DNA from: Kiritimatiellia bacterium
Lineage (GTDB): Bacteria; Verrucomicrobiota; Kiritimatiellia; RFP12; UBA1067
Direction: 5' to 3'
Assembly: GCA_028701555.1 (NCBI GenBank)
Contig: JAQVQN010000210.1
Span: 1 to 5,014 of the forward strand
DNA: 5,014 nucleotides
Of this stretch, positions 1 to 5,014 are shown one piece after another. The notes under the pieces are model-generated. The model was not told the DNA's origin. It worked only from the letters and a program-made list of their open reading frames with translations, and did not search any database. Both the position numbers and the translations under genes were made by a program. Position 1 is the stretch's first letter; each line of letters opens with the position of its first letter.

Positions 1-2
1 TA

Positions 3-737
3 TTACTTATTCTCTAGCACCTTGATCTTGATATTGCGGAAAGAGACACGGTCGTTGTGGTCTTGCAACAGTATGTGACCGGAAGGCTGTTCGCCCCAAT
101 TCGGGTACTTATTGAATTTGCTGGCGGCCACGGCGGCGCGGAATTCCTCAGACCCGCGTTCGAATTCCAGCACCTTCTCGCCGTTAAGCCAGTGTTCGAC
201 TTTGCGCCCGCGGCTAACGATCATGGCGGTGTTCCACTGGCCAACAGGCTTAGGCTTGGCGTCCTTGGCGGGCATCACGTCGTAAAAAGCAGCCACGCAC
301 CGGTTGCCGTCACGCCCGTTCTTGGCGTCAGGGTGTTTGTCGCAGAGGACCTGATATTCCAAGGTTGTTCCGCCGGTGACCTTCGGGTCAAAAAAGTATT
401 TGATGCCGCTGTTGGCACCGTCGGTCAGCATGAAATCAACTTTGAGCATGAAACTCGAGAAAGTATCCCGGGTGATGATGTCGCCTGCGCCGCCGCCCTC
501 TTTTTTAGGCAATACGGTCAGGACGCCGTCGGCGATCAGCCAGCCGGTCTCCGGGAAGGTATCGCGGCGGACACTGCGCCATCCCGCGCCAGTCTGGCCG
601 TCCCAAAGCAGCTGCCACCCGTCTTTGATCTCGGCTTCAGACAAGGTGTTGGGGAGTGCGGCGCAACATTTTTCCATGGCCGATACGGTGGTTGACAGGC
701 CGGTTAGTGCGAGAACGACAGCAAGAAACGATTTCAT
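3..737 (-). CDS. Secreted DUF1080 (3-keto-disaccharide hydrolase-like) domain protein
   Basis: Complete 244-residue ORF with an ATG start and a TAA stop at the very left edge. Residues 1-20 form a signal peptide (Lys2, hydrophobic core LAVVLALTGL, cleavage-like VSA before Met21), so the mature protein should be exported. The rest matches the DUF1080 fold (PF06439, concanavalin-like beta sandwich). Visible family hallmarks are LLWDGQTGAGW (43-53, the usual 'LFDGKTLDGW' opening), NSGIKY (109-114), LEYQVLCDKHPDAK (126-139), GQWN (166-169) with the HWLNGEKVLEFE strand (182-193), and the closing GHILLQDHNDRVSFRNIKIK (220-239). Members are usually annotated as putative glycoside- or 3-keto-glycoside-acting enzymes, and some are only carbohydrate-binding modules. 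The substrate cannot be told here. Cys24, Cys25, Cys132 and Cys147 could form disulfides. It starts 21 bp downstream of the ppiD-like gene and is probably co-transcribed with it. Family assignment is strong; the enzymatic role is an inference. Confidence 0.9.
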   Translation of the reverse strand: MKSFLAVVLALTGLSTTVSAMEKCCAALPNTLSEAEIKDGWQLLWDGQTGAGWRSVRRDTFPETGWLIADGVLTVLPKKEGGGAGDIITRDTFSSFMLKVDFMLTDGANSGIKYFFDPKVTGGTTLEYQVLCDKHPDAKNGRDGNRCVAAFYDVMPAKDAKPKPVGQWNTAMIVSRGRKVEHWLNGEKVLEFERGSEEFRAAVAASKFNKYPNWGEQPSGHILLQDHNDRVSFRNIKIKVLENK

Positions 738-747
738 CAGAATAACG

Positions 748-751
748 CTCC
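748..751 (-). promoter_or_regulatory. Shine-Dalgarno of the DUF1080 gene
   Basis: On the minus strand GGAG (within CGGAGCG) lies 10 nt before the ATG at 735-737. It sits inside the 21-bp gap just after the stop codon of the upstream ppiD-like gene. It supports the chosen start and fits translation from a shared mRNA. No promoter would fit in this gap itself. Confidence 0.7.
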
Positions 752-758
752 GTATGTT

Positions 759-2414
759 TTAAAGCTCTTGATCAGAGTCGTCTTGTTGGTTCTCAATGCC
801 CGGGACATCTGCGGACGCCAACGGGCGCGCCGGCTTAAAATCTTTTTGGGCAAGGTTCCAAGAGAGCCAATCGGAGAAAAGGCTGTTGTTGCGTCGACGA
901 GCAATATTTGTGCGCACTTGTGCGCGCATCATCTCCGCCGAGAGAGCGTCGCCCGGCTGGCGATCCTCGATGTAGACCAGCAGCGATTTATCGGCGCTGG
1001 CGGGGATTGCCTCTGAGATTTCGCCGGTTTTAAGCGTCATGGAGTTGTAGGCGATCGCGAAACTGTTGTCGAATTTCGCGCCTTGTATATCGCTGACGCT
1101 GTAGGTCAAAGAGGTCGAGACGTTTAGGGCTTTGGCTTGCGCCGCTTCCGTGAAACTCTTGCCCTCGGCCATCAGCGCTGCGATTTCATCCCGCAACGCT
1201 TTGGCAGCATCGCGGAAAGCCTCGCTGCGGGCCTTTTGTTCCGCCTGCGGGCGCAGATCGTTCAGAACGTCTTCGTATTTAGGAGTGTGAGCTGGCGAAC
1301 GCTCGGCTATTTCCATTACGTAGACATAATCGTCGCCTTTGACGATACCGAAACGCAGGTCGGCGCGATCAGGCTCAAGCTCAAACGCGGCATCCGAGAA
1401 TTCTTTAGAGTTTGTAGTCCAGTAAAGCGTTTCTTCGGCGCTGAAGAGCGGAGCGGTTTTGACCGCAGAATTCTCTTGGGCGGCGAGCAGAGCTAGCGTC
1501 TGGTCGGCGGAAGCGGCCAATTTGCCGTAAACAGTGAAAGTCACGGCCGTGCCTGCGCAGTAACGCGCCTCATCGAGCTGCAACTCGGCTAGAATCTGAT
1601 CACGCACTTCGGCGAACGGGATTGGCTCGGTAACATCATTGGTGACAGTGCGCGTGTAAGTTTCGGCGTGGCTATCGTAATATTCCAGCAGGTCGTCCTC
1701 AGGCACAATCACGGACGCCAGGTAGTTGGTGACCGGCACAGCCACATAGTGCACTGACACGCGGTCGGGCTGGGCGAACGACTCTTTGTTCTCCTCGTAA
1801 AATTTAAGGTAATCTTCTTCGGTCAACTTCATGTCGGCGTTAGCGAAGCGATTACTGACCTCAGCGGCTCTCACGGTGAAAACATCTGTCATGGCGGCTA
1901 GCTCGTCGTCCAGCTCCATAGGAGCCACCCAGGTTGCTGAATCGACAGTGGCGGCGGTTTTCATGATTGAGAGCTGGTGCGCGACAACCTCTTCATATAT
2001 GGAAGGGGTCATGCCGTTTTCTGCCAGCACCATGCGGTAGCGGTTGATGTCGAACCCGTTCGGCCCCTGGAACGCAGGTGCTTCACGCAGAGTTGAGCGG
2101 ATCTCTTCATGGTTTGAGATCAGACCGCTGTTTTCTGCGGTCTGGCGGGCTGCAATTTGTTCCCATGCCCGCCGATCAATCACGTCGGCGGGGGTCTCGT
2201 TATCGCGCCCGCGTCCAAAGCCCCTGATTGAGGTGACGGTACGCAGAAACTCGGTTTCGGATATTTTGGCACCGTCGATTGCACCGGCGGTCTGTCCTTC
2301 TTGCGGGCTCCTAAAGCAGGAATCCACCGCGACGAAAGCCACGGCGATAATAAACGCGAAGAAACCCCAAAGGATGCGGTTACGGATTAAGCGGTTGAAG
2401 TGATAAATGAACAC
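759..2414 (-). CDS. PpiD/SurA_N-like membrane-anchored periplasmic folding factor
   Basis: 551-residue ORF that starts with GTG (2412-2414) and ends with TAA. The N-terminus resembles PpiD proteins: a short basic cytoplasmic stretch with Arg8, Arg11 and Arg13, then one hydrophobic segment (about 14-31, ILWGFFAFIIAVAFVAV) that anchors the protein with its bulk in the periplasm. Residues 45-160 look like the SurA_N/PpiD chaperone domain: AGAIDGAKISETEF, a helical region, then FQGPNGFDINRYRMVL, a typical PpiD 'F...dG.Fd...Y...L' motif at 115-130. Residues 335-375 (EFSDAAFELEPDRADLRFGI...YVYVMEIAERSPA) resemble the end of a parvulin (rotamase) module, but I cannot find the usual GGDLGW-like core. 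The PPIase domain may be degenerate, leaving a chaperone-only protein. The C-terminal third is charged and helical. Cys33 follows the hydrophobic segment, but VDSC is a poor lipobox. The ribosome site is weak (GGAT at 2423-2426). It is followed 21 bp later by the DUF1080 gene. Confidence 0.85.
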   Translation of the reverse strand: MFIYHFNRLIRNRILWGFFAFIIAVAFVAVDSCFRSPQEGQTAGAIDGAKISETEFLRTVTSIRGFGRGRDNETPADVIDRRAWEQIAARQTAENSGLISNHEEIRSTLREAPAFQGPNGFDINRYRMVLAENGMTPSIYEEVVAHQLSIMKTAATVDSATWVAPMELDDELAAMTDVFTVRAAEVSNRFANADMKLTEEDYLKFYEENKESFAQPDRVSVHYVAVPVTNYLASVIVPEDDLLEYYDSHAETYTRTVTNDVTEPIPFAEVRDQILAELQLDEARYCAGTAVTFTVYGKLAASADQTLALLAAQENSAVKTAPLFSAEETLYWTTNSKEFSDAAFELEPDRADLRFGIVKGDDYVYVMEIAERSPAHTPKYEDVLNDLRPQAEQKARSEAFRDAAKALRDEIAALMAEGKSFTEAAQAKALNVSTSLTYSVSDIQGAKFDNSFAIAYNSMTLKTGEISEAIPASADKSLLVYIEDRQPGDALSAEMMRAQVRTNIARRRNNSLFSDWLSWNLAQKDFKPARPLASADVPGIENQQDDSDQEL

Positions 2415-2461
2415 GGCTATTTATCCAAGACGGGTTTATACACGCGCAAACTGATTTTTTA

Positions 2462-2493
2462 AGAACCGAGGGAGTGCGCAGGCCCCCGGTTCT
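2462..2493 (-). repeat. Strong inverted repeat (mRNA hairpin) between the fecR-like and ppiD-like genes
   Basis: The arms 2462-2472 (AGAACCGAGGG) and 2483-2493 (CCCCCGGTTCT) pair over 11 positions around a 10-nt loop. Ten pairs are Watson-Crick. The eleventh is an A/C mismatch in plus-strand RNA but a G:U wobble in minus-strand RNA, so the hairpin is fully paired only in the transcript of the minus-strand genes. It begins 25 nt after the fecR-like stop and lies 47 nt before the ppiD-like start. It is not a textbook intrinsic terminator: minus-strand RNA continues UAAAAAAUC after the stem, with no U-tract. It could be a partial terminator, a processing site or an mRNA 3'-end stabiliser. Confidence 0.6.
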
Positions 2494-2518
2494 AATGCTT
2501 TCTATCTCGCTGCCGACT

Positions 2519-3505
2519 CTAGTTTTCGTCTGCTGGTTTTGGTTCCACGGCGTCATCTTTGTCATCGCCGTCCTTTTTGGGCTTATCCGAAAGCAGCACC
2601 GGCATCTCGATTTCATCTTCTTCCGGCGTGACAAGTTCGCCGGTGGCGATGTCCGAGCGGCCCTCTGCATAGGCGAAGCGATGTTGCGCGATGCCGTTGG
2701 GGCTAACCACCAGAGTCGAGATGATGGTGCGACCGCCGACGGGTGCATTCTCGCGCCAGATCTTAACTACGGCTTTCGGCGACATGGCGTACTCAACAGG
2801 CTCCTCCAAGCCTTTATCAAGCACTATTATAAAATCGCCGGAAACGCTGGTCATGCGGCTTAGCGCACGGTTAGGGGCAGTCATGATATTCACTGTATTG
2901 GCCGCACGCAGTGCCGGGATATTGTAGTTCGGGCCAACTAGCCGCGCAGAACCGGTGATGGTCGCGGCCTGGAAAACATCGCTGTCACCATCTTTATAAA
3001 CCCGGTATTCACCGCGGCCCACGACGTTGTGGCAGACCGCATTAGCGGTCTCGATGGTAAAGGAACCTTCGGGAAGATTGTCGCGCAGTTCAAAAACCGC
3101 GCTGCCGGCTACGATGCGTAAAACGCGCGCGTCTTGGTTCTTTGTGCAGCGGTCGGCAACCACCTCGGTGTCAGCACCCAGACTTACGGTATCTTGCGCC
3201 GAAAATGACAGAACCGCCGCGCTGGCGATTCCGGTCCGCACAACGGTTCCCAGCGGGTACGCCTTGCCGTTGATGGCCGGCGTGAAGCTTCCGATATCGG
3301 GGTTGAGCACTTCGCACACTCCTTGAATGCGCGCGACCATCACCAACGGATGGAAAATTTGAGACGAACCCGGTTGCGGTTCCGCAACGGCTTCGGCGTT
3401 TTCGACAGCTGTATCTTGCGCCTCTTCTTGCGCCACTGCGCACGTTAGAGCAGCACACGCTGCTAAACATACAACCGACCGCGAAAACAACTTTCTAATC
3501 ATCAT
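2519..3505 (-). CDS. Secreted FecR-domain protein
   Basis: 328-residue ORF with tandem ATG ATG start codons and a TAG stop. Residues 1-25 form a signal peptide (Arg4, Lys5, hydrophobic VVCLAACAAL, AVA cleavage site before Gln26). An acidic Ala/Glu-rich linker runs to about residue 48. The core from about 57 to 195 looks like a FecR domain (PF04773): VARIQGVCEV, then YPLGTVVRTGIASAAVLSFS (the 'G..v.tg..s.a.l.f' motif), VSLGADTEVV, then RVLRIVAGSAVFEL and FTIETANAVCHNVVGRGEYRVY (the usual 'G.....v.TP.a.....GT.f.v' strand pair). The C-terminus is a charged, probably disordered tail (about 294-328, PEEDEIE...KKDGDDKDD). Classical FecR is a membrane-anchored anti-sigma regulator next to a sigma factor and a TonB receptor. 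This protein has a cleavable signal, no internal TM segment and no such neighbours, so it is better read as an exported FecR-fold protein of unknown role. It is the promoter-proximal gene of the cluster. Confidence 0.82.
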   Translation of the reverse strand: MMIRKLFSRSVVCLAACAALTCAVAQEEAQDTAVENAEAVAEPQPGSSQIFHPLVMVARIQGVCEVLNPDIGSFTPAINGKAYPLGTVVRTGIASAAVLSFSAQDTVSLGADTEVVADRCTKNQDARVLRIVAGSAVFELRDNLPEGSFTIETANAVCHNVVGRGEYRVYKDGDSDVFQAATITGSARLVGPNYNIPALRAANTVNIMTAPNRALSRMTSVSGDFIIVLDKGLEEPVEYAMSPKAVVKIWRENAPVGGRTIISTLVVSPNGIAQHRFAYAEGRSDIATGELVTPEEDEIEMPVLLSDKPKKDGDDKDDAVEPKPADEN

Positions 3506-3513
3506 GGGAAAAG

Positions 3514-3518
3514 CTCCC
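3514..3518 (-). promoter_or_regulatory. Shine-Dalgarno of the fecR-like gene, inside a small hairpin
   Basis: Minus-strand GGGAG (in AAGGGAG) lies 8 nt before the first ATG (3503-3505), which supports that start. The same bases pair with TTCCC (3506-3510) to give a 5-bp stem (GGGAG/TTCCC, one G:U) closed by CTT, so the ribosome site could be partly masked. The stem is short and may be fortuitous. Confidence 0.6.
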
Positions 3519-3572
3519 TTGTTCTTATCCGATGTTATGAAAAAACCACGCCTCGTATAAAAAAGAGCCCTT

Positions 3573-3602
3573 ATAATAAACCAAGCTACCCCTAACCGTC
3601 AA
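3573..3602 (-). promoter_or_regulatory. Sigma70-type promoter for the fecR-like/ppiD-like/DUF1080 genes
   Basis: On the minus strand a -35 box TTGACG (3597-3602; 5 of 6 consensus bases) and a -10 box TATTAT (3573-3578; 5 of 6) are separated by 18 bp. Transcription would start near 3565, leaving a leader of about 60 nt before the fecR-like start. A second, weaker TTATAC-like -10 lies closer to the gene. The assignment rests on consensus match and position only. Confidence 0.6.
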
Positions 3603-3703
3603 TCGAAGTATGGCCAAAACGCGTTGAAATCGTACCGTGGTGAATCGACAAACCAACCGCGCCCTTCCCGCAACCACGGGGGCTAGGTTATTTTGTCAAT
3701 CGA
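3598..3703. repeat. Repeated AATCGA word between divergent promoters (possible operator sites)
   Basis: The 9-mer GTCAATCGA occurs exactly at 3598-3606 and 3695-3703. A third AATCGA core (in GAATCGAC) sits at 3643-3648. The first copy overlaps the -35 box of the minus-strand promoter. The others lie between it and the fabH promoter. Such placement could suit a regulator acting on the divergent region, but the words are short. No open reading frame in this 295-bp region looks real. Confidence 0.3.
3635..3679. repeat. 7-bp inverted repeat in the divergent intergenic region
   Basis: CCGTGGT (3635-3641) and ACCACGG (3673-3679) are perfect inverted copies separated by 31 bp. A competing smaller stem CCCG (3667-3670)/CGGG (3677-3680) overlaps the right arm. 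The loop is long and there is no T-tract, so this is at best a weak structure or a pair of protein-binding half sites. Confidence 0.25.
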
Positions 3704-3743
3704 CCATGAAGAACGCCGGCCGCAGTCCAAACAAACGCCCCTA

Positions 3744-3772
3744 TTGTTACAAGGACGTAAATATACTATAAT
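3744..3772 (+). promoter_or_regulatory. Sigma70-type promoter for fabH
   Basis: A perfect -10 box TATAAT (3767-3772) is preceded at the ideal 17-bp spacing by TTGTTA (3744-3749; 4 of 6 -35 bases). Transcription would begin near 3779, giving a short leader of about 20-35 nt depending on which fabH start is used. The -35 lies within the small palindrome TTGTTACAA (3744-3752), which may be a coincidence. Confidence 0.75.
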
Positions 3773-3800
3773 GTCTCCCTTTCTTTGATTAAGAACCACT

Positions 3801-4796
3801 ATGGGAAACGAAATGAGCGGATGTAAATTGACGGCTAGGGTGTCGGGTGTGGGCAAGGCTTTGCCGGAGCGGCGCCTGACCAACGCCGATCTCGAAAAGA
3901 TGGTGGACACCAGCGATGAATGGATTTCCCAGCGAGTCGGCATCAAAGAGCGCCGTATTGCCGCGGAAGGAGAATACACCTCGCACCTTGCTTCCCGCGC
4001 GGCCGCTGACGCTTTGAAGATGTCCGGCCTGAAGGCCGAGGAGATAGACCTGATTCTGGTCGGAACGTCCACGCCAGACATGGTTTACCCTTCAGTGGCC
4101 TGCCAGGTGCAAAAAGCCTTGGGTGCGGTTAATGCGGGTGTGCTGGACATCAGCGCGGCCTGCACGGGCTTCATCTACGGCGCCAGCCTAGCCTGGGGCA
4201 TGATCAAAGCAGGCTGCATGCGTAATGTTCTGGTTATAGGCTCTGAAGTCAACAGCTCGGTCGTGAACTGGAAGGACCGCGATACCTGCATCCTTTTCGG
4301 CGACGGCGCCGGCGCCGCCATCTTCAGCGCACACGAGTCAGAGACCGAAGGCGTACTGTCCATAAAGCTTGGCGGCGACGGCAATTTCGACGAGCTGCTT
4401 TATCTGACCAACAGCGGCTGTCGCCCCTTCCCGGATGTCGCAGGCAGATACATCATGATGCAGGGCAATGAGGTCTTCAAGCAGGCGGTTCGCAACATGT
4501 ACGAGTGCGCCATCAATGTACTGGAGGGTGCCGGCCTGACTGCGGCGGACGTTTCCCTGCTGATCCCCCACCAAGCCAACACCCGTATCATTGGCGCGGT
4601 CGCAAAGCGCTTGGGGTTGCCCGACGAGAAGGTTTTCGTGAATATTGCGGATTACGGCAACACCTCGGCCGCGACCATCCCGATCGCCCTCTGTGAGGCG
4701 CTTGAACAGGGACGGCTGAAAAAAGGGGATGTGCTGGTGATCGACGCCTTCGGTGCCGGACTGACTTTCGGCGCCATGGCCATACGCTGGACCTGA
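3801..4796 (+). CDS. fabH: 3-oxoacyl-[acyl-carrier-protein] synthase III (KAS III)
   Basis: 331-residue thiolase-fold enzyme that condenses acetyl-CoA (or another short acyl-CoA primer) with malonyl-ACP to begin cytoplasmic type II fatty acid synthesis. The catalytic triad is intact: Cys121 in DISAACTGF, His257 in LIPHQAN and Asn287 in YGNTSAA. Spacing is close to E. coli FabH (Cys112, His244, Asn274). Other hallmarks are TNADLEKMVDTSDEWI (27-42, with the CoA-contacting Trp41), the GI.ER motif (48-51), FGDGAGAA (166-173), GNEVFKQAV (222-230) and the closing FGAGLTFGAMAIRW. The start is uncertain. ATG 3801 gives 331 aa with only a weak AAGAA upstream. ATG 3813 gives 327 aa, is preceded by GGGA at 6-nt spacing, and is closer to the usual N-terminus. 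A strong promoter lies just upstream. The plsX/fabD neighbours common elsewhere are absent upstream, and a minus-strand gene probably follows. The motifs favour housekeeping FabH over specialised KAS III relatives. Confidence 0.96.
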   Translation: MGNEMSGCKLTARVSGVGKALPERRLTNADLEKMVDTSDEWISQRVGIKERRIAAEGEYTSHLASRAAADALKMSGLKAEEIDLILVGTSTPDMVYPSVACQVQKALGAVNAGVLDISAACTGFIYGASLAWGMIKAGCMRNVLVIGSEVNSSVVNWKDRDTCILFGDGAGAAIFSAHESETEGVLSIKLGGDGNFDELLYLTNSGCRPFPDVAGRYIMMQGNEVFKQAVRNMYECAINVLEGAGLTAADVSLLIPHQANTRIIGAVAKRLGLPDEKVFVNIADYGNTSAATIPIALCEALEQGRLKKGDVLVIDAFGAGLTFGAMAIRWT

Positions 4797-4851
4797 TGCC
4801 GCCGGGTCGGTGCCTTACCGAGCAAGAGTATCGATAAAAACAAGTTGTTTC

Positions 4852-4930
4852 CAGGGTTCAGGAGTCTAGGTTCTTAATTGTGCGCTCCATACGCGCGTTC
4901 TCTCACGCCTGAACCCTGACCCCTGAACCC
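4852..4930. repeat. CCTGAACCC repeats, direct and inverted, downstream of fabH
   Basis: CCTGAACCC occurs at 4908-4916 and 4922-4930, a 14-bp period with CCTGAACCCT shared by both copies. Its reverse complement GGGTTCAGG occurs at 4854-4862. The inverted pair extends to 11 perfect base pairs (4852-4862 CAGGGTTCAGG against 4908-4918) around a 45-nt loop. It lies between the fabH stop and the end of the probable convergent gene. It may be a genome-wide intergenic repeat or part of a bidirectional 3'-end structure. No U-tract follows, so it is not a standard terminator. Confidence 0.6.
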
Positions 4931-4937
4931 TTGGGCT

Positions 4938-4952
4938 GCGGGCTCTGCCCGC
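4938..4952. repeat. Compact GC-rich hairpin next to the convergent gene end
   Basis: GCGGGC-TCT-GCCCGC is a perfect 6-bp stem with a 3-nt loop. On the minus strand it begins 1 nt after the TAA at 4954-4956, where a 3'-end hairpin would be expected. It has no U-tract on either strand (only TTAG on plus, AGCCC on minus), so it is terminator-like in position but not in full sequence. Confidence 0.5.
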
Positions 4953-4953
4953 G

Positions 4954-5014
4954 TTAGACGTCGATGCGTATGATGCGCCGGATGCATAACCAGCCGACCG
5001 TTATCAGCACGAGG
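4954..5014 (-). CDS. C-terminal end of a probable membrane protein (partial)
   Basis: Reading the minus strand from the right edge, one frame gives 19 codons, LVLITVGWLCIRRIIRIDV, then a TAA stop at 4954-4956. The pattern of a hydrophobic run (LVLITVGWLCI) followed by a basic Arg-Arg-Ile-Ile-Arg tail is what the end of an inner-membrane protein with a cytoplasmic C-terminus often looks like. A hairpin directly after the stop agrees with a gene end here, convergent with fabH. The gene runs out of the window, so no family can be named. The evidence is short: the plus strand is also open from an ATG at 4964 (MRMMRRMHNQ...), but that frame has no ribosome site and an unlikely composition. Confidence 0.45.
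   Translation of the reverse strand, partial: LVLITVGWLCIRRIIRIDV

Noticed and set aside
57..695. Long plus-strand ORF opposite the DUF1080 gene
   Set aside because: It is antisense to a gene with clear family motifs, its translation has no recognisable domain, and it reflects the open complementary frame of GC-rich DNA.
911..932. Repeated TGTGCGC words in the ppiD-like gene
   Set aside because: They fall inside coding sequence for an Arg/Ala/Gln-rich helix (RAQVRTNIA), and codon use explains the similarity.
2455..2493. Intrinsic terminator for the fecR-like gene
   Set aside because: The stem is strong, but the sense RNA lacks a downstream U-tract. I list it as a hairpin rather than a terminator.
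2380..2748. Minus-strand ORF overlapping the ends of the fecR-like and ppiD-like genes
   Set aside because: It is out of frame with both real genes, Arg/Ser/Pro-rich in the way of frame shadows, and has no plausible ribosome site.
2474..2863. Plus-strand ORF with a hydrophobic N-terminus opposite the end of the fecR-like gene
   Set aside because: The hydrophobic stretch is the complement of the charged Lys/Asp tail codons of the fecR-like gene. There is no promoter or ribosome site, and the fecR-like reading is better supported.
3683..4081. Minus-strand ORF across the fabH promoter and start
   Set aside because: It overlaps the strongly supported fabH coding sequence in antisense and has no family resemblance.
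4299..4319. GC-rich palindromic stretch (GGCGCCGGCGCC-like) inside fabH
   Set aside because: It simply encodes the conserved GDGAGAA motif of KAS III, so protein constraint explains it.
1..5014. CRISPR array, tRNA, rRNA, insertion sequence or defence system
   Set aside because: There are no regularly spaced long direct repeats, no tRNA- or rRNA-like segments and no transposase or nuclease motifs. The coding content is envelope and lipid-metabolism genes.

Overview
The window is about 5 kb of fairly GC-rich (roughly mid-50s %) bacterial DNA with tightly packed genes. A DUF1080 secreted protein, a FecR-fold exported protein and a PpiD/SurA-like membrane-anchored chaperone all point to a Gram-negative-type envelope. 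DUF1080 proteins are especially abundant in the Planctomycetes-Verrucomicrobia-Chlamydiae group, so a Verrucomicrobiota/Kiritimatiellota/Lentisphaerota-like organism is my best guess. This is inference from gene content, not a taxonomic assignment.

Layout. The left two thirds (3-3505) is a minus-strand cluster read right to left: a secreted FecR-domain protein (2519-3505), a PpiD/SurA_N-type periplasmic folding factor (759-2414) and a secreted DUF1080 protein (3-737). The last two are only 21 bp apart and very probably co-transcribed. A 104-bp gap with a strong hairpin (2462-2493) separates the first two. A 295-bp divergent intergenic region (3506-3800) carries a good sigma70-type promoter in each direction and a repeated AATCGA-type word. 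The plus-strand gene fabH (3801-4796; 3-oxoacyl-ACP synthase III) follows. Its product starts type II fatty acid synthesis and has all three catalytic residues.

The right end (4797-5014) holds CCTGAACCC repeats in direct and inverted orientation, a compact GC-rich hairpin, and probably the last 19 codons of a minus-strand gene ending in a hydrophobic segment, convergent with fabH.

How the genes work together. All three minus-strand products are predicted to act beyond the cytoplasmic membrane. A shared envelope or secretion role is plausible, with the PpiD-like protein assisting folding of exported proteins, but the sequence does not prove a shared pathway. fabH lies outside its common plsX-fabH-fabD cluster, at least on its upstream side, and has its own promoter. 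I saw no mobile element, CRISPR array, tRNA or rRNA. Most of the window is ordinary chromosomal housekeeping and envelope content. The points most worth a second look are the apparently parvulin-less PpiD homologue, the operator-like repeats between the divergent promoters, and the CCTGAACCC repeats.
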